The position numbers and the translations under genes are program-made. Below the pieces are notes generated by a model, which was not told the origin of the DNA, ran no database searches, and worked only from the letters and a program-made list of their open reading frames with translations. This document shows positions 1-6,080 of a DNA stretch of 7,663 bases, one piece after another; the first letter of the stretch is position 1, and each line of letters starts with the position of its first letter. The stretch is taken from positions 17,278-24,940 of the forward strand of contig KI543195.1 in NCBI GenBank assembly GCA_000496215.1, read 5' to 3'. Source of the DNA: an uncultured archaeon A07HN63. GTDB taxonomy: Archaea; Halobacteriota; Halobacteria; Halobacteriales; Haloferacaceae.

Positions 1-178
1 GAACGTATCCGAGCAGTCGTAGACGACGCCGTGTGTCGGGGCAGATGTACTTGCAGTGACGGTGCTGCATCGATGCGCCACAGGAGCGGGCAGGGCCGGC
101 CGGGCGGCGACTCGCTGTCGGCCATGTCCGATATCGAGAGGGCCAGTCAATTAGTTCTCGCGGTCGCGGCCGTCGCGA
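1..178. other. Unassigned left edge
   Basis: No gene can be assigned here with confidence. Frame 1 of the plus strand is open from the edge to 324 but soon becomes Arg/Cys-rich and loses the codon pattern of the real genes. On the minus strand one frame ends at the edge with a coding-like stretch (GVVYDCSDTF, roughly 30-1) that could be the first residues of a gene lying to the left, but no start or family is clear. The part from about 125 to 178 is the 3' flank of the small membrane gene of the carotenoid operon. Confidence 0.3.
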
Positions 179-367
179 TCAGGGCTCGCGGTCGACAACA
201 CGCGGAAGGTACACCCCGGTCGACGGCCGGAGCAAGCCCACGTCGAACCGCTTGGCCCGGAGAATACCCACGCCGAAGACGACAGCCACCGCGACCGGCA
301 GCCAGTTGCCGAACCACGCGTTGATCGACCCCCACAGAATGACGAAGCTGACCATGTCGTCGAGCAT
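179..367 (-). CDS. Small single-pass membrane protein of unknown function, last gene of the carotenoid operon
   Basis: A predicted protein of 62 residues that I do not recognise. The ATG at 367 lies 4 nt after the cruF stop codon, so it is probably co-transcribed and translationally coupled. No Shine-Dalgarno site precedes it, and Met5 is an alternative start. Residues 22-36 (WLPVAVAVVFGVGIL) form a clear hydrophobic segment, and residues 5-19 are also apolar, so there may be one or two membrane passes. The basic cluster RAKR (37-40) follows, then a polar tail with PSTGVYLP. Third codon positions are strongly G/C like the neighbouring genes, which supports real coding. By position it could assist bacterioruberin synthesis or its membrane placement, but that is inference only. 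It could also be an unrelated small gene. Confidence 0.6.
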   Translation of the reverse strand: MLDDMVSFVILWGSINAWFGNWLPVAVAVVFGVGILRAKRFDVGLLRPSTGVYLPRVVDREP

Positions 368-371
368 GAAA

Positions 372-1142
372 TCACACTGCGCTGAGCCGGTCGAACAGTC
401 CCGACTGATCGAGCGCGAAGTCGAGGACGCCGACGGCAACCGTCGCGCTCAACGCCCAGCCGCCGAAGTTCGACAGCGGCACATCGTAGAAGAGTCCGCC
501 GGCGTCGTAGGCCCAGAAGCCGAGCGAGACGGCCGCCGGATCGAGGACGAGATCCATCGTCACGACCGCCGGTATCACGACCGCCAGCCGTGCGAGCCGC
601 GAGCCCGCCCGGTCGCCGAGCAACAGCAGACACAGCAGGTAGGCGTTCAGGACGAGCGGGATGAAGAAGACAGGGAGTGCGGCGGGGACGCCGTCGACCA
701 TCGGGCCGAGGCTGACCCCGTACTCGAAGGCGCCGTAGGGCCAGCCGGTCGTGACGCCGAGATATTCGATCAGGTAGGTGTACCCCGTCAGCAGCCCGAG
801 GCCGGCAACGCCGCGACGGCCGAGCGTCGGGAGGACGCCGACGAGCATCGGCGCGGCCATCACGACCGTGCCGAAGACGAGAAACGGCGGATTGAAGCGG
901 AGCGGCTCGGGGATGATCGCCCACCCCTCGGCGCTGCCGACGAGCATGAGCGCACCGACCAGCGGGAAGAAGACGGCAATGGTAAATCGGTTACCGTCGA
1001 CGAGGGCGTCGAGCCACGGTTCGACCTCGCGTCGACTCTGCGGAAAGCCGGCAACAGCGTCGGCGAGGCCCTCCGCTTCGGTGACCTGCGGCCGATCAGT
1101 GGCGGGCGACCCTGCAGTCGACGAATCGGCCACGTTGCTCAC
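372..1142 (-). CDS. cruF: Bisanhydrobacterioruberin hydratase CruF (carotenoid 1,2-hydratase family, DUF422)
   Basis: An integral membrane enzyme of 256 residues. In the known haloarchaeal pathway CruF hydrates the ends of bisanhydrobacterioruberin to give bacterioruberin. The chosen start is GTG at 1142, which overlaps the lyeJ stop as GTGA; the frame stays open further upstream, but that part is a shadow of lyeJ. After a polar N-terminus of about 50 residues come roughly six or seven hydrophobic segments. Family-like motifs are EYLGVTTGWPYGAFEY (126-141), DLVLDPAAVSLGFW (197-210) and GLFYDVPLSNFGGW (216-229), with conserved acidic and aromatic residues typical of CruF/DUF422. The length fits the family. 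The context, directly after lyeJ and crtD, supports the specific function over a generic carotenoid-biosynthesis label. Confidence 0.92.
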   Translation of the reverse strand: MSNVADSSTAGSPATDRPQVTEAEGLADAVAGFPQSRREVEPWLDALVDGNRFTIAVFFPLVGALMLVGSAEGWAIIPEPLRFNPPFLVFGTVVMAAPMLVGVLPTLGRRGVAGLGLLTGYTYLIEYLGVTTGWPYGAFEYGVSLGPMVDGVPAALPVFFIPLVLNAYLLCLLLLGDRAGSRLARLAVVIPAVVTMDLVLDPAAVSLGFWAYDAGGLFYDVPLSNFGGWALSATVAVGVLDFALDQSGLFDRLSAV

Positions 1143-2032
1143 GGCAGCACCTCCGCCGGCGGGACGATCCGCCAGAGCAAGCCGAGCGTGAATAGCGTCC
1201 CGACGGCCGTGTTGAGCGCGGGAAACCACCAGTAGGCGCGGTCGACAGCGACCGACGAGCCGGCAACCCACGCGACAAAGACCGGGTAGACGCCGATGAG
1301 CGCGCCGAGTCGGGGGTCGACACGGCCGAAGGCGACGGCGGCGGCCAGCCAGCAGGCCGCGACGTAGCCGTAGGTGCGGCGTTTCCCGAGCCACGTTGCG
1401 GTCGTCCGGATTCCGGCCCGTCGGTCGGGTTCGATATCCGGAATCGCCGAGAACGTGTGCATCCCCATCGTCCAGAGCCACGCGCCGACGACCGCGAGTG
1501 CGGGCGGCTGGCGTCCGGCGACAGCGGCGTAGGCGGCGATACCGGGCAGGATGTAGAGGCCGTTCGACAGGGAGTCGAGTAGGGGCGTTGTCTTGAACCG
1601 CGCGGGCGGCGCGCTGTACTCGACAGCGAGCAGCAGGAAGCCGGCGAGCCACGGCCACGCGGCCGTGGACGTAACGCCAAACAGCGGGACCGCAAGCAGG
1701 CCGCTGGCGACGACAGTGGCGACGACGAGTTCGTCACCCTGCCAGCGGGCCTCTCTGTCTGTTTTCTTCGGATTCTCGGTGTCGATGTCGGCGTCGAAGA
1801 TGTCGTTGACGCCGTACAGCAGGACGTTCGCGGGGAACAGGAAGTAACCGAACAGCGCGAAGCCGACGGGCAGGAAGAGTTCGGGGACCGAGGATGCGGC
1901 AGCGGCGACGCCGACGACGACGGGACCGGCGAGATAGAACCAGAATCTGGGGCGCGACAGCGTCAGCAGGTAGCGCAGTTTCGCTGACAGCGTGCTGTCG
2001 CCGGCAGCCGTCCCGTCGGTCGCCATCGCCAT
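1139..2032 (-). CDS. lyeJ: Lycopene elongase/1,2-hydratase LyeJ (UbiA-family prenyltransferase)
   Basis: A UbiA-superfamily membrane prenyltransferase of 297 residues. In haloarchaea this enzyme adds C5 isoprenoid units to both ends of lycopene and hydrates the 1,2 double bond, making the C50 skeleton of bacterioruberin. The first Asp-rich motif, NDIFDADID, is at 76-84 (Mg-diphosphate binding). The second, PDIEPDRRAG, is at 198-207. YSAPPARFK (139-147) is the usual loop between them. About eight to nine hydrophobic segments are visible, and SRPRFWFYLAGP at the N-terminus is typical of archaeal members. The start is placed at 2032 because it overlaps the crtD stop as TGATG; an ATG at 2077 would extend it 15 residues into crtD, and an ATG at 2026 is also possible. 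Other UbiA enzymes share these motifs; the crtD and cruF neighbours decide the assignment. Confidence 0.92.
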   Translation of the reverse strand: MAMATDGTAAGDSTLSAKLRYLLTLSRPRFWFYLAGPVVVGVAAAASSVPELFLPVGFALFGYFLFPANVLLYGVNDIFDADIDTENPKKTDREARWQGDELVVATVVASGLLAVPLFGVTSTAAWPWLAGFLLLAVEYSAPPARFKTTPLLDSLSNGLYILPGIAAYAAVAGRQPPALAVVGAWLWTMGMHTFSAIPDIEPDRRAGIRTTATWLGKRRTYGYVAACWLAAAVAFGRVDPRLGALIGVYPVFVAWVAGSSVAVDRAYWWFPALNTAVGTLFTLGLLWRIVPPAEVLP

Positions 2033-3573
2033 CACTCCGTGATCGCTTCGGCGGTGTGCTGGCCGCTGATCAGACACATCGGCACGCCGATCCCGGGCGT
2101 GGTGTAGGAGCCGGTGAAGTACAGCCCGTCGACCTCGTTCGATTTGCGGTTCGGCCGCAGGAGAGCGGTCTGCCTGAGGGTGTGAGCCATCCCGAGGGCG
2201 CTGCCGTGCGTCGAGTTGTAGCGGTCGGCAAAGTCGTTGACGCAGAACGATTCCTCGAAGACGATGCGGTCGCGCAGCTCGACGCCGGTGTTGGCGGCGA
2301 TATCGTCAAGGACGAGCTCGCGGAACTCATCGCGGAGTTCGGGTGTGTCTTCGAGATTCGCGGCGATTGGGACGAGCGCGAAGAGGTTGCTGTGGCCGTC
2401 GGGGGCGACGGTATCGTCGGTTTTCGAGGGGACACAGAGGTAGTACGCCGGGTCGTCGGGCCACTGTGGGTCGTCGAAGATAGTTTCGAAGTGGTCGTCC
2501 CAGTCGGTCGGCAGGACGAGCGTGTGGTGTTCGAGTGGCTCCACGTCGCCCTCGACACCGAGGTAGAGGAGATAGGCGGAGGGCGCATAGGTGCGGCTCT
2601 CCCAGTAGTCCTCGCTGTACTGCCGCTTTTCGGGTGGCAGGAGTTCCTGTTCGGTGTGGGCGTAGTCGGCGTTGGAGACGACGTAGTCCGCGAGATACTC
2701 CGCGTTGTGTTCGGTCCGGACCGCGAAGCCGCCCTTGCGGCCGGCGATCTCGTCGACCGGCTGGTCGGTGACGTACTCGACGCCGAGTTCCTCGCCGAGG
2801 TCGATCATCGCATCGACAAGCGAGCGAAGCCCGTTTTCGGGGTAGTAGACGCCCATGTTGAAATCGACGTGACTCATCAGGTTGTAGAGCGCGGGCGTGT
2901 TCTGTGGTGACCCGCCGAGGAAGACCAGCGTGTACTGCATGATCTGCTGGAGTTTGGGGTGATCGAAGTAATCGGCGACGTGGCCCTGCATCTTGCCGAG
3001 CAACGAGAGACCCCACGAGTACCGGAGCACGTCGGTATCGATGTAGTCCCGCAGTCGAGGGCGGTCCTCGTAGACGAAGTGCTCCATCCCGACGTTGTAG
3101 GTGTACTCCGACTGGTCGAGATAGCTGTCGAGGGCGTCGCCCGCGCCGGGTTCGTAGCTCTCGAAGATCTCCCTGTTCGTTTCGAGGTCGGGAACCATAT
3201 CGACCTGATCGCCGTCCTTGAAGAAGATGCGGTAGTGGGGGTCGAGTTGTGTGAGTTCGTAGTAGTCCTCCGGCTGTTTGCCGAAGTGACCGAAGAATCG
3301 CTCGAAGACATCGGGCATGAGATACCACGAGGGCCCCATATCGAAGGTGAACCCCTCGGCCTCAAGTCGGCTGGCCCGGCCGCCGAGCTGTTCGTTCTTC
3401 TCGACGACCGTCACGTTCGCGCCGGCGTCGGCGAGATAGCAGGCCGTCGAGAGGCCGCCAAAGCCGCTGCCGACGATGACGATGTCGTCGCCATCGACCG
3501 GAATATCGCCCTCGTATCGCCCTTCGTTACCGCCGTGTGTACCCGTCAGATCGTCGTCGCTGGCGGTTGCCAT
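2032..3573 (-). CDS. crtD: Carotenoid 3,4-desaturase CrtD (phytoene desaturase family)
   Basis: An FAD-dependent carotenoid desaturase of 513 residues, the usual size for the CrtI/CrtD family. The Rossmann dinucleotide-binding motif GSGFGG lies at 35-40, followed by the acidic end of the second strand (VVEKN, E58) and the GGRA motif (64-67). FTFDMGPSWYLMPDVF is the typical substrate-side segment just after it. The C-terminus carries the family signature GLYFTGSYTTPGIG and SGQHTAEAI, which contacts FAD. In characterised haloarchaea this enzyme introduces the 3,4 double bonds in the C45 and C50 intermediates of bacterioruberin synthesis. From sequence alone it could be phytoene desaturase CrtI; immediate linkage to lyeJ and cruF favours CrtD. 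It is the first gene of the operon. The start ATG at 3573 has no Shine-Dalgarno site and a TATA-like element 31 nt upstream, so the mRNA is probably leaderless or nearly so. Confidence 0.9.
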   Translation of the reverse strand: MATASDDDLTGTHGGNEGRYEGDIPVDGDDIVIVGSGFGGLSTACYLADAGANVTVVEKNEQLGGRASRLEAEGFTFDMGPSWYLMPDVFERFFGHFGKQPEDYYELTQLDPHYRIFFKDGDQVDMVPDLETNREIFESYEPGAGDALDSYLDQSEYTYNVGMEHFVYEDRPRLRDYIDTDVLRYSWGLSLLGKMQGHVADYFDHPKLQQIMQYTLVFLGGSPQNTPALYNLMSHVDFNMGVYYPENGLRSLVDAMIDLGEELGVEYVTDQPVDEIAGRKGGFAVRTEHNAEYLADYVVSNADYAHTEQELLPPEKRQYSEDYWESRTYAPSAYLLYLGVEGDVEPLEHHTLVLPTDWDDHFETIFDDPQWPDDPAYYLCVPSKTDDTVAPDGHSNLFALVPIAANLEDTPELRDEFRELVLDDIAANTGVELRDRIVFEESFCVNDFADRYNSTHGSALGMAHTLRQTALLRPNRKSNEVDGLYFTGSYTTPGIGVPMCLISGQHTAEAITE

Positions 3574-3600
3574 TGGTATCGAATAGTGGGTCGTCAGACG

Positions 3601-3607
3601 GATAAAG
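3601..3607 (-). promoter_or_regulatory. TATA-like element of the crtD-lyeJ-cruF operon
   Basis: On the minus strand this reads CTTTATC, the most A/T-rich point near the start of crtD. Its centre is about 31 nt upstream of the crtD ATG. Archaeal transcription usually starts about 25-27 nt downstream of the TATA centre, which gives a predicted 5' UTR of only a few bases. No Shine-Dalgarno site lies in between, which agrees with this reading. Confidence 0.5.
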
Positions 3608-3701
3608 GAACGGACTCCGCGGGCGTTGCTGCCGTCGAGGCGTCGGCGCGTGTGCCGTCGAAACGCACCTACAGCGGCGGGGTCGCTGACGGTGGCAGTG
3701 G

Positions 3702-3707
3702 TTTTAA
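3702..3707 (+). promoter_or_regulatory. TATA box of the MgtE-domain gene pair
   Basis: TTTTAA, centred about 27 nt upstream of the ATG at 3732, matches the haloarchaeal TATA consensus (TTTAWA-like). Transcription is predicted to begin at or within a base or two of the start codon, so the transcript is leaderless. It is divergent from the crtD promoter; the two TATA elements are about 100 bp apart. Confidence 0.6.
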
Positions 3708-3731
3708 CTGCGGCTTCGGCAACGACTACCC

Positions 3732-4304
3732 ATGGGCCCGAAGGGCGTGTTCCGGTCGCTCTACCGGGAGGCCCTGCCGGTCTTGCTCGTCGCCCTCGCT
3801 GGGGGGCTGTTCGCCGGGCTCGTACTGGAGGGCATGCTCGATAGCGTCGCCGAGTTCCCGGGATTGCTGGTGATGGTGCCTGTCTTTCTGGCGACCCGTG
3901 GCAACGTCTACGGCGCGCTCGGCGGCCGGATCGCCAGCGGGCTCCATCAGGGGTTGGTGGCTCCCCGCTTCGAGTGGAGCGACCGCCTCGTCAACGCTGT
4001 CGTCGCCAGCGTCGTCAACGCCGTCAGTATCTCGGTCGTTATCGCCGTGCTCTCGTGGGGCGTGCTCACGCTACTGGGGCGGAATCCCGCACCGCTCGCC
4101 GAGCTACTGGGAATTATGCTGATCGCCGGCGGGTTGACCGCGAGCGTCATGATCGTCGGCCTGCTCGGGCTGCTGTTTGCGGGCTACAAAACCGGGCGCG
4201 ATCCGGACAACCTCGTCGGCCCAATCGTCACGACGTTAGGCGATAGTTTCGGCATGACGTTTCTCTTTCTCGCCGTGGTGATCATGGAGGCACTGGTCGG
4301 ATGA
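3732..4304 (+). CDS. MgtE/SLC41-type divalent cation transporter, membrane-domain subunit 1
   Basis: A protein of 190 residues made of a single MgtE integral-membrane domain with about five hydrophobic helices. It lacks the N-terminal helical domain and CBS pair that gate bacterial MgtE, which is about 450 residues long. Family features are VPVFLATRGNVYGALGGRIASG (49-70), which corresponds to the MgtE P-x-x-x-x-x-x-GN-x-G region, and RDPDN (156-160) followed by PIVTTLGDSFGM (164-175). D171 matches the pore Asp conserved in MgtE. The probable substrate is Mg2+ or another divalent cation, moved across the cytoplasmic membrane. A paralogue follows after 37 nt, and the two probably form the two halves of one transporter, as the two fused domains do in SLC41 proteins. 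The subunit arrangement and the ion are inferred. The ATG is supported by the TATA box 27 nt upstream. Confidence 0.87.
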   Translation: MGPKGVFRSLYREALPVLLVALAGGLFAGLVLEGMLDSVAEFPGLLVMVPVFLATRGNVYGALGGRIASGLHQGLVAPRFEWSDRLVNAVVASVVNAVSISVVIAVLSWGVLTLLGRNPAPLAELLGIMLIAGGLTASVMIVGLLGLLFAGYKTGRDPDNLVGPIVTTLGDSFGMTFLFLAVVIMEALVG

Positions 4305-4329
4305 GCGCTGTCGAGGATTGCCCAACAGC

Positions 4330-4337
4330 GGGAGGAG
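4330..4337 (+). promoter_or_regulatory. Shine-Dalgarno site of MgtE-domain subunit 2
   Basis: GGGAGGAG has its GGAGG core 6 nt before the ATG at 4342. It decides the start: the same frame is open from a TTG at 4318, but that would place the GGAGG inside the coding sequence. Use of a Shine-Dalgarno site fits an internal gene of a transcript, in contrast to the leaderless first gene. Confidence 0.7.
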
Positions 4338-4341
4338 ATCG

Positions 4342-4923
4342 ATGGCACTGTTGACCGACGACGACCTCGGGAGCTGGGACGCAGGCCACATCGTTCGGAC
4401 GATGTTTCCGCTGTTGATCGGCCTCTGTGTGATCGTCCTCTGGGCCGGGATCAGTCTCAACGACGCCGACGCCCTGCTGGATCAGTACGGCCTGCTGGCG
4501 ATCATGGTGCCGGCGATGATCGGCATGGGCGGCAACCTCGGCTCGATTCTGAGCGCGCGGCTCACGACGCGACTCCATCTCGGGACGACGACGTTCGACC
4601 CGACCGACCGGGTGCTGTGGGCCAACGTCGCCGGGGTCTTCGCGCTGGCGGCAACGATCTTTAGCACGCTCGCCGTCGGCGTCTGGGTCATCGGACAGAT
4701 CGTCGGCACGGGGCTCACGCTGTGGCAGTTGGTCGTCATCTCGCTTGGGAGTGGGCTCGCCATCGCCGCCGTCGCCGTTGTCGCCAGCGTCGTCGCAACC
4801 TACGGCTCCTACCGGCTGGGCGTCGATCCGGACGACACGACGATCCCCATCGTCACGAACGTCGTCGACGTGTTCGGGATGGTGATCTTTCTGGCTGTCT
4901 CGCGGGTGGTGCTCGTCGGCTAA
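4342..4923 (+). CDS. MgtE/SLC41-type divalent cation transporter, membrane-domain subunit 2
   Basis: A protein of 193 residues and a paralogue of the gene just upstream. It too is a lone MgtE membrane domain with about five hydrophobic helices and no CBS or N domain. It keeps the more classical version of the family motif, VPAMIGMGGNLGS (56-68), with the double Gly that the first subunit lacks (it has TRGN). VDPDD (161-165) and PIVTNVVDVFGM (169-180) align with the same region of subunit 1, and D176 is the matching conserved Asp. About 20 polar residues precede the first helix. The preceding Shine-Dalgarno site and the 37-nt gap indicate co-transcription. Likely role: second half of a heterodimeric Mg2+ or other divalent-cation transporter. 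A homodimer of each subunit cannot be excluded. Confidence 0.87.
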   Translation: MALLTDDDLGSWDAGHIVRTMFPLLIGLCVIVLWAGISLNDADALLDQYGLLAIMVPAMIGMGGNLGSILSARLTTRLHLGTTTFDPTDRVLWANVAGVFALAATIFSTLAVGVWVIGQIVGTGLTLWQLVVISLGSGLAIAAVAVVASVVATYGSYRLGVDPDDTTIPIVTNVVDVFGMVIFLAVSRVVLVG

Positions 4924-5022
4924 GCGGAGAGCAGCTGGAGCCACACGGCCGGGAGCAGTCTCTATCTCGCCGAATGCGACGATATCGGCGTGGTGTGCGA
5001 CTCGATAACACAAGCGCGGGAG

Positions 5023-5028
5023 TATTAT
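5023..5028 (+). promoter_or_regulatory. TATA-like element of the zinc-ribbon gene
   Basis: TATTAT is centred about 29 nt before the ATG at 5055, in otherwise GC-rich DNA. This predicts a leaderless or almost leaderless transcript, separate from the MgtE-domain genes that end 131 bp before the ATG. Confidence 0.5.
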
Positions 5029-5054
5029 GCGTTCACCGGCCGATTTCTGACTGC

Positions 5055-5219
5055 ATGAGCGATTCAACAATCTCCGAGGAGAACGCGCCGACCTGCACCG
5101 TCTGTAACGAGAGTATCGTCGATCTGCCGAGCCACCGCGTGATCGCAACCGCAGACGATGGCGATGTCGAGTACAAACACTTCTGTGACGCCAGTTGCGA
5201 ATCCTCCTACCACACGTAA
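5055..5219 (+). CDS. Small zinc-ribbon protein of unknown function
   Basis: A protein of 54 residues with a treble-clef or ribbon-like cysteine pattern: CTVC (C14 and C17) and, after a 26-residue spacer, CDASC (C44 and C48). H42 lies just before the second knuckle (KHFC). The four cysteines probably bind one zinc ion. The segment between (HRVIATADDGDVEYKHF) looks like a short beta hairpin. The sequence is acidic, as expected for a haloarchaeal cytosolic protein. Small two-knuckle proteins of this kind are common and largely uncharacterised in haloarchaea, so no function is claimed; nucleic-acid binding or protein contacts are possible. It has its own TATA-like element and converges on thiM, ending 24 bp from the thiM stop codon. 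Confidence 0.8.
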   Translation: MSDSTISEENAPTCTVCNESIVDLPSHRVIATADDGDVEYKHFCDASCESSYHT

Positions 5220-5220
5220 T

Positions 5221-5241
5221 GCGCCGGTGCCGCGCTGGCGC
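5221..5241 (+). terminator. Possible hairpin terminator between convergent genes
   Basis: In the plus-strand RNA, 5221-5229 can pair with 5233-5241 over nine base pairs, two of them G-U, around a three-base loop. It starts 1 nt after the zinc-ribbon stop codon, and a short T run (5251-5254) lies about 10 nt further on. On the minus strand the two wobble pairs become mismatches, so it suits the zinc-ribbon gene better than thiM. Archaeal termination relies mainly on T-rich tracts, so the hairpin may be incidental in such GC-rich DNA. Confidence 0.3.
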
Positions 5242-5243
5242 GC

Positions 5244-6080
5244 TCAGGTATTTTGTTCGATCCGATCAGCCAGCGCGCCGTCAATCTCGGCTGCTTCGTC
5301 CGGCGTGAGATTCCAGACCGAATCGAGGAAATTGGTCCGGTAGCTCGCCGGGCCGTTGTAGTCGATGTCGGCCGCTCGCTCGCCGACGAGCCCGAAGGCC
5401 AGCGTCGCGTGCAGCGCGGCCGGCAGCGGCTCGTCGATTGCGCCACAGAACGTGGCGACCGTCCCGCCGAGCATACAGCCTGTGCCGACGACTTGGCCCA
5501 TCATCTCGTGGCCCGAGTCGACGCGATAGACGGCGTCGGCACTCGCCACGATGTCGGTCTCGCCGGAGGCGACGACGACGGTGTCGGCCGACTCGGCGAC
5601 CGCCTGTGCCGTATCTTCGATCTCCTCGTACTCACCGACGGATTCGACGCCGCGAACCTCGGCTTCCGCGCCGGCCAGCGCGGTGATCTCGCCGTAGTTG
5701 CCCTTGATCGCCGCGAAGTCAATGTCGGCCAGCAGCCGCTCGACGAGTTCGTTACGCGTCGGCGTCGAGCCCATGCCGACGGGATCGAGGACGACGGGAA
5801 TCCCGCGCTCGTTGGCGGCCAGTCCGGTCTCGTAGATCGCCTCGCTGAGCGAGTCGTTGACCTGTCCCGTGTTGAGCAACACGGCGTTGGCTCCCTGTGC
5901 CATCTCGGGGCCGTCGTTCGGGCCGTCGGCCATTACCGGCAGCGCGCCCCAGTGGAGCGTGCTGTTGGCGACATCGTTGATGGTCACCCGGTTGGTGAGA
6001 TGCTGGATCAGCGGCTGGGTTTCCCGAAGCGTCGACAGCGACTCGGAGAGCGCGTCCACCGAGACGGCTACGTCAGTCAT
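5244..6080 (-). CDS. thiM: Hydroxyethylthiazole kinase ThiM
   Basis: A protein of 278 residues, a normal length for the ThiM (ribokinase-like) family. It phosphorylates 4-methyl-5-(2-hydroxyethyl)thiazole with ATP, giving the thiazole phosphate used by ThiE, mainly for salvage of thiamine breakdown products. Motifs seen are HLTNRVTINDVANSTL (27-42) with GALPVMAD (45-52) for thiazole binding, VLDPVGMGST (97-106), IKGNYGEI (125-132) and the anion-hole and catalytic motif VGTGCMLGG (198-206), with Cys202 at the position of the active-site Cys. The start at 6080 overlaps the thiE stop by 8 nt and has a near-perfect Shine-Dalgarno site upstream, so it is the second gene of a thiE-thiM operon. Nothing is missing or broken. 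Confidence 0.95.
   Translation of the reverse strand: MTDVAVSVDALSESLSTLRETQPLIQHLTNRVTINDVANSTLHWGALPVMADGPNDGPEMAQGANAVLLNTGQVNDSLSEAIYETGLAANERGIPVVLDPVGMGSTPTRNELVERLLADIDFAAIKGNYGEITALAGAEAEVRGVESVGEYEEIEDTAQAVAESADTVVVASGETDIVASADAVYRVDSGHEMMGQVVGTGCMLGGTVATFCGAIDEPLPAALHATLAFGLVGERAADIDYNGPASYRTNFLDSVWNLTPDEAAEIDGALADRIEQNT

Noticed and set aside
158..178. Imperfect TCGCG...CGCGA inverted repeat just after the small membrane gene as a terminator
   Set aside because: Only the outer five bases pair cleanly, no T tract follows closely on the minus strand, and such words are frequent in this DNA.
252..1235. Long plus-strand ORF of 327 codons opposite cruF
   Set aside because: It lies antisense to a well-supported cruF, is rich in Arg, Asp and Glu in low-complexity runs, and has no family-like motif; typical shadow in GC-rich DNA.
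1894..2910. Plus-strand ORF of 338 codons opposite lyeJ and crtD
   Set aside because: It mirrors the crtD coding strand, with the Val/Gly/Asp-rich composition expected when the complement of a biased gene is read; no motif or promoter.
2959..3873. Plus-strand ORF of 304 codons across crtD and the intergenic region into the first MgtE-domain gene
   Set aside because: It overlaps two recognised genes on different strands and frames, so it cannot be real alongside them; no recognisable domain.
4282..5148. Minus-strand ORF of 288 codons opposite MgtE subunit 2 and the zinc-ribbon gene
   Set aside because: Antisense to two supported genes and rich in Arg, Asp and His runs; a composition artefact.
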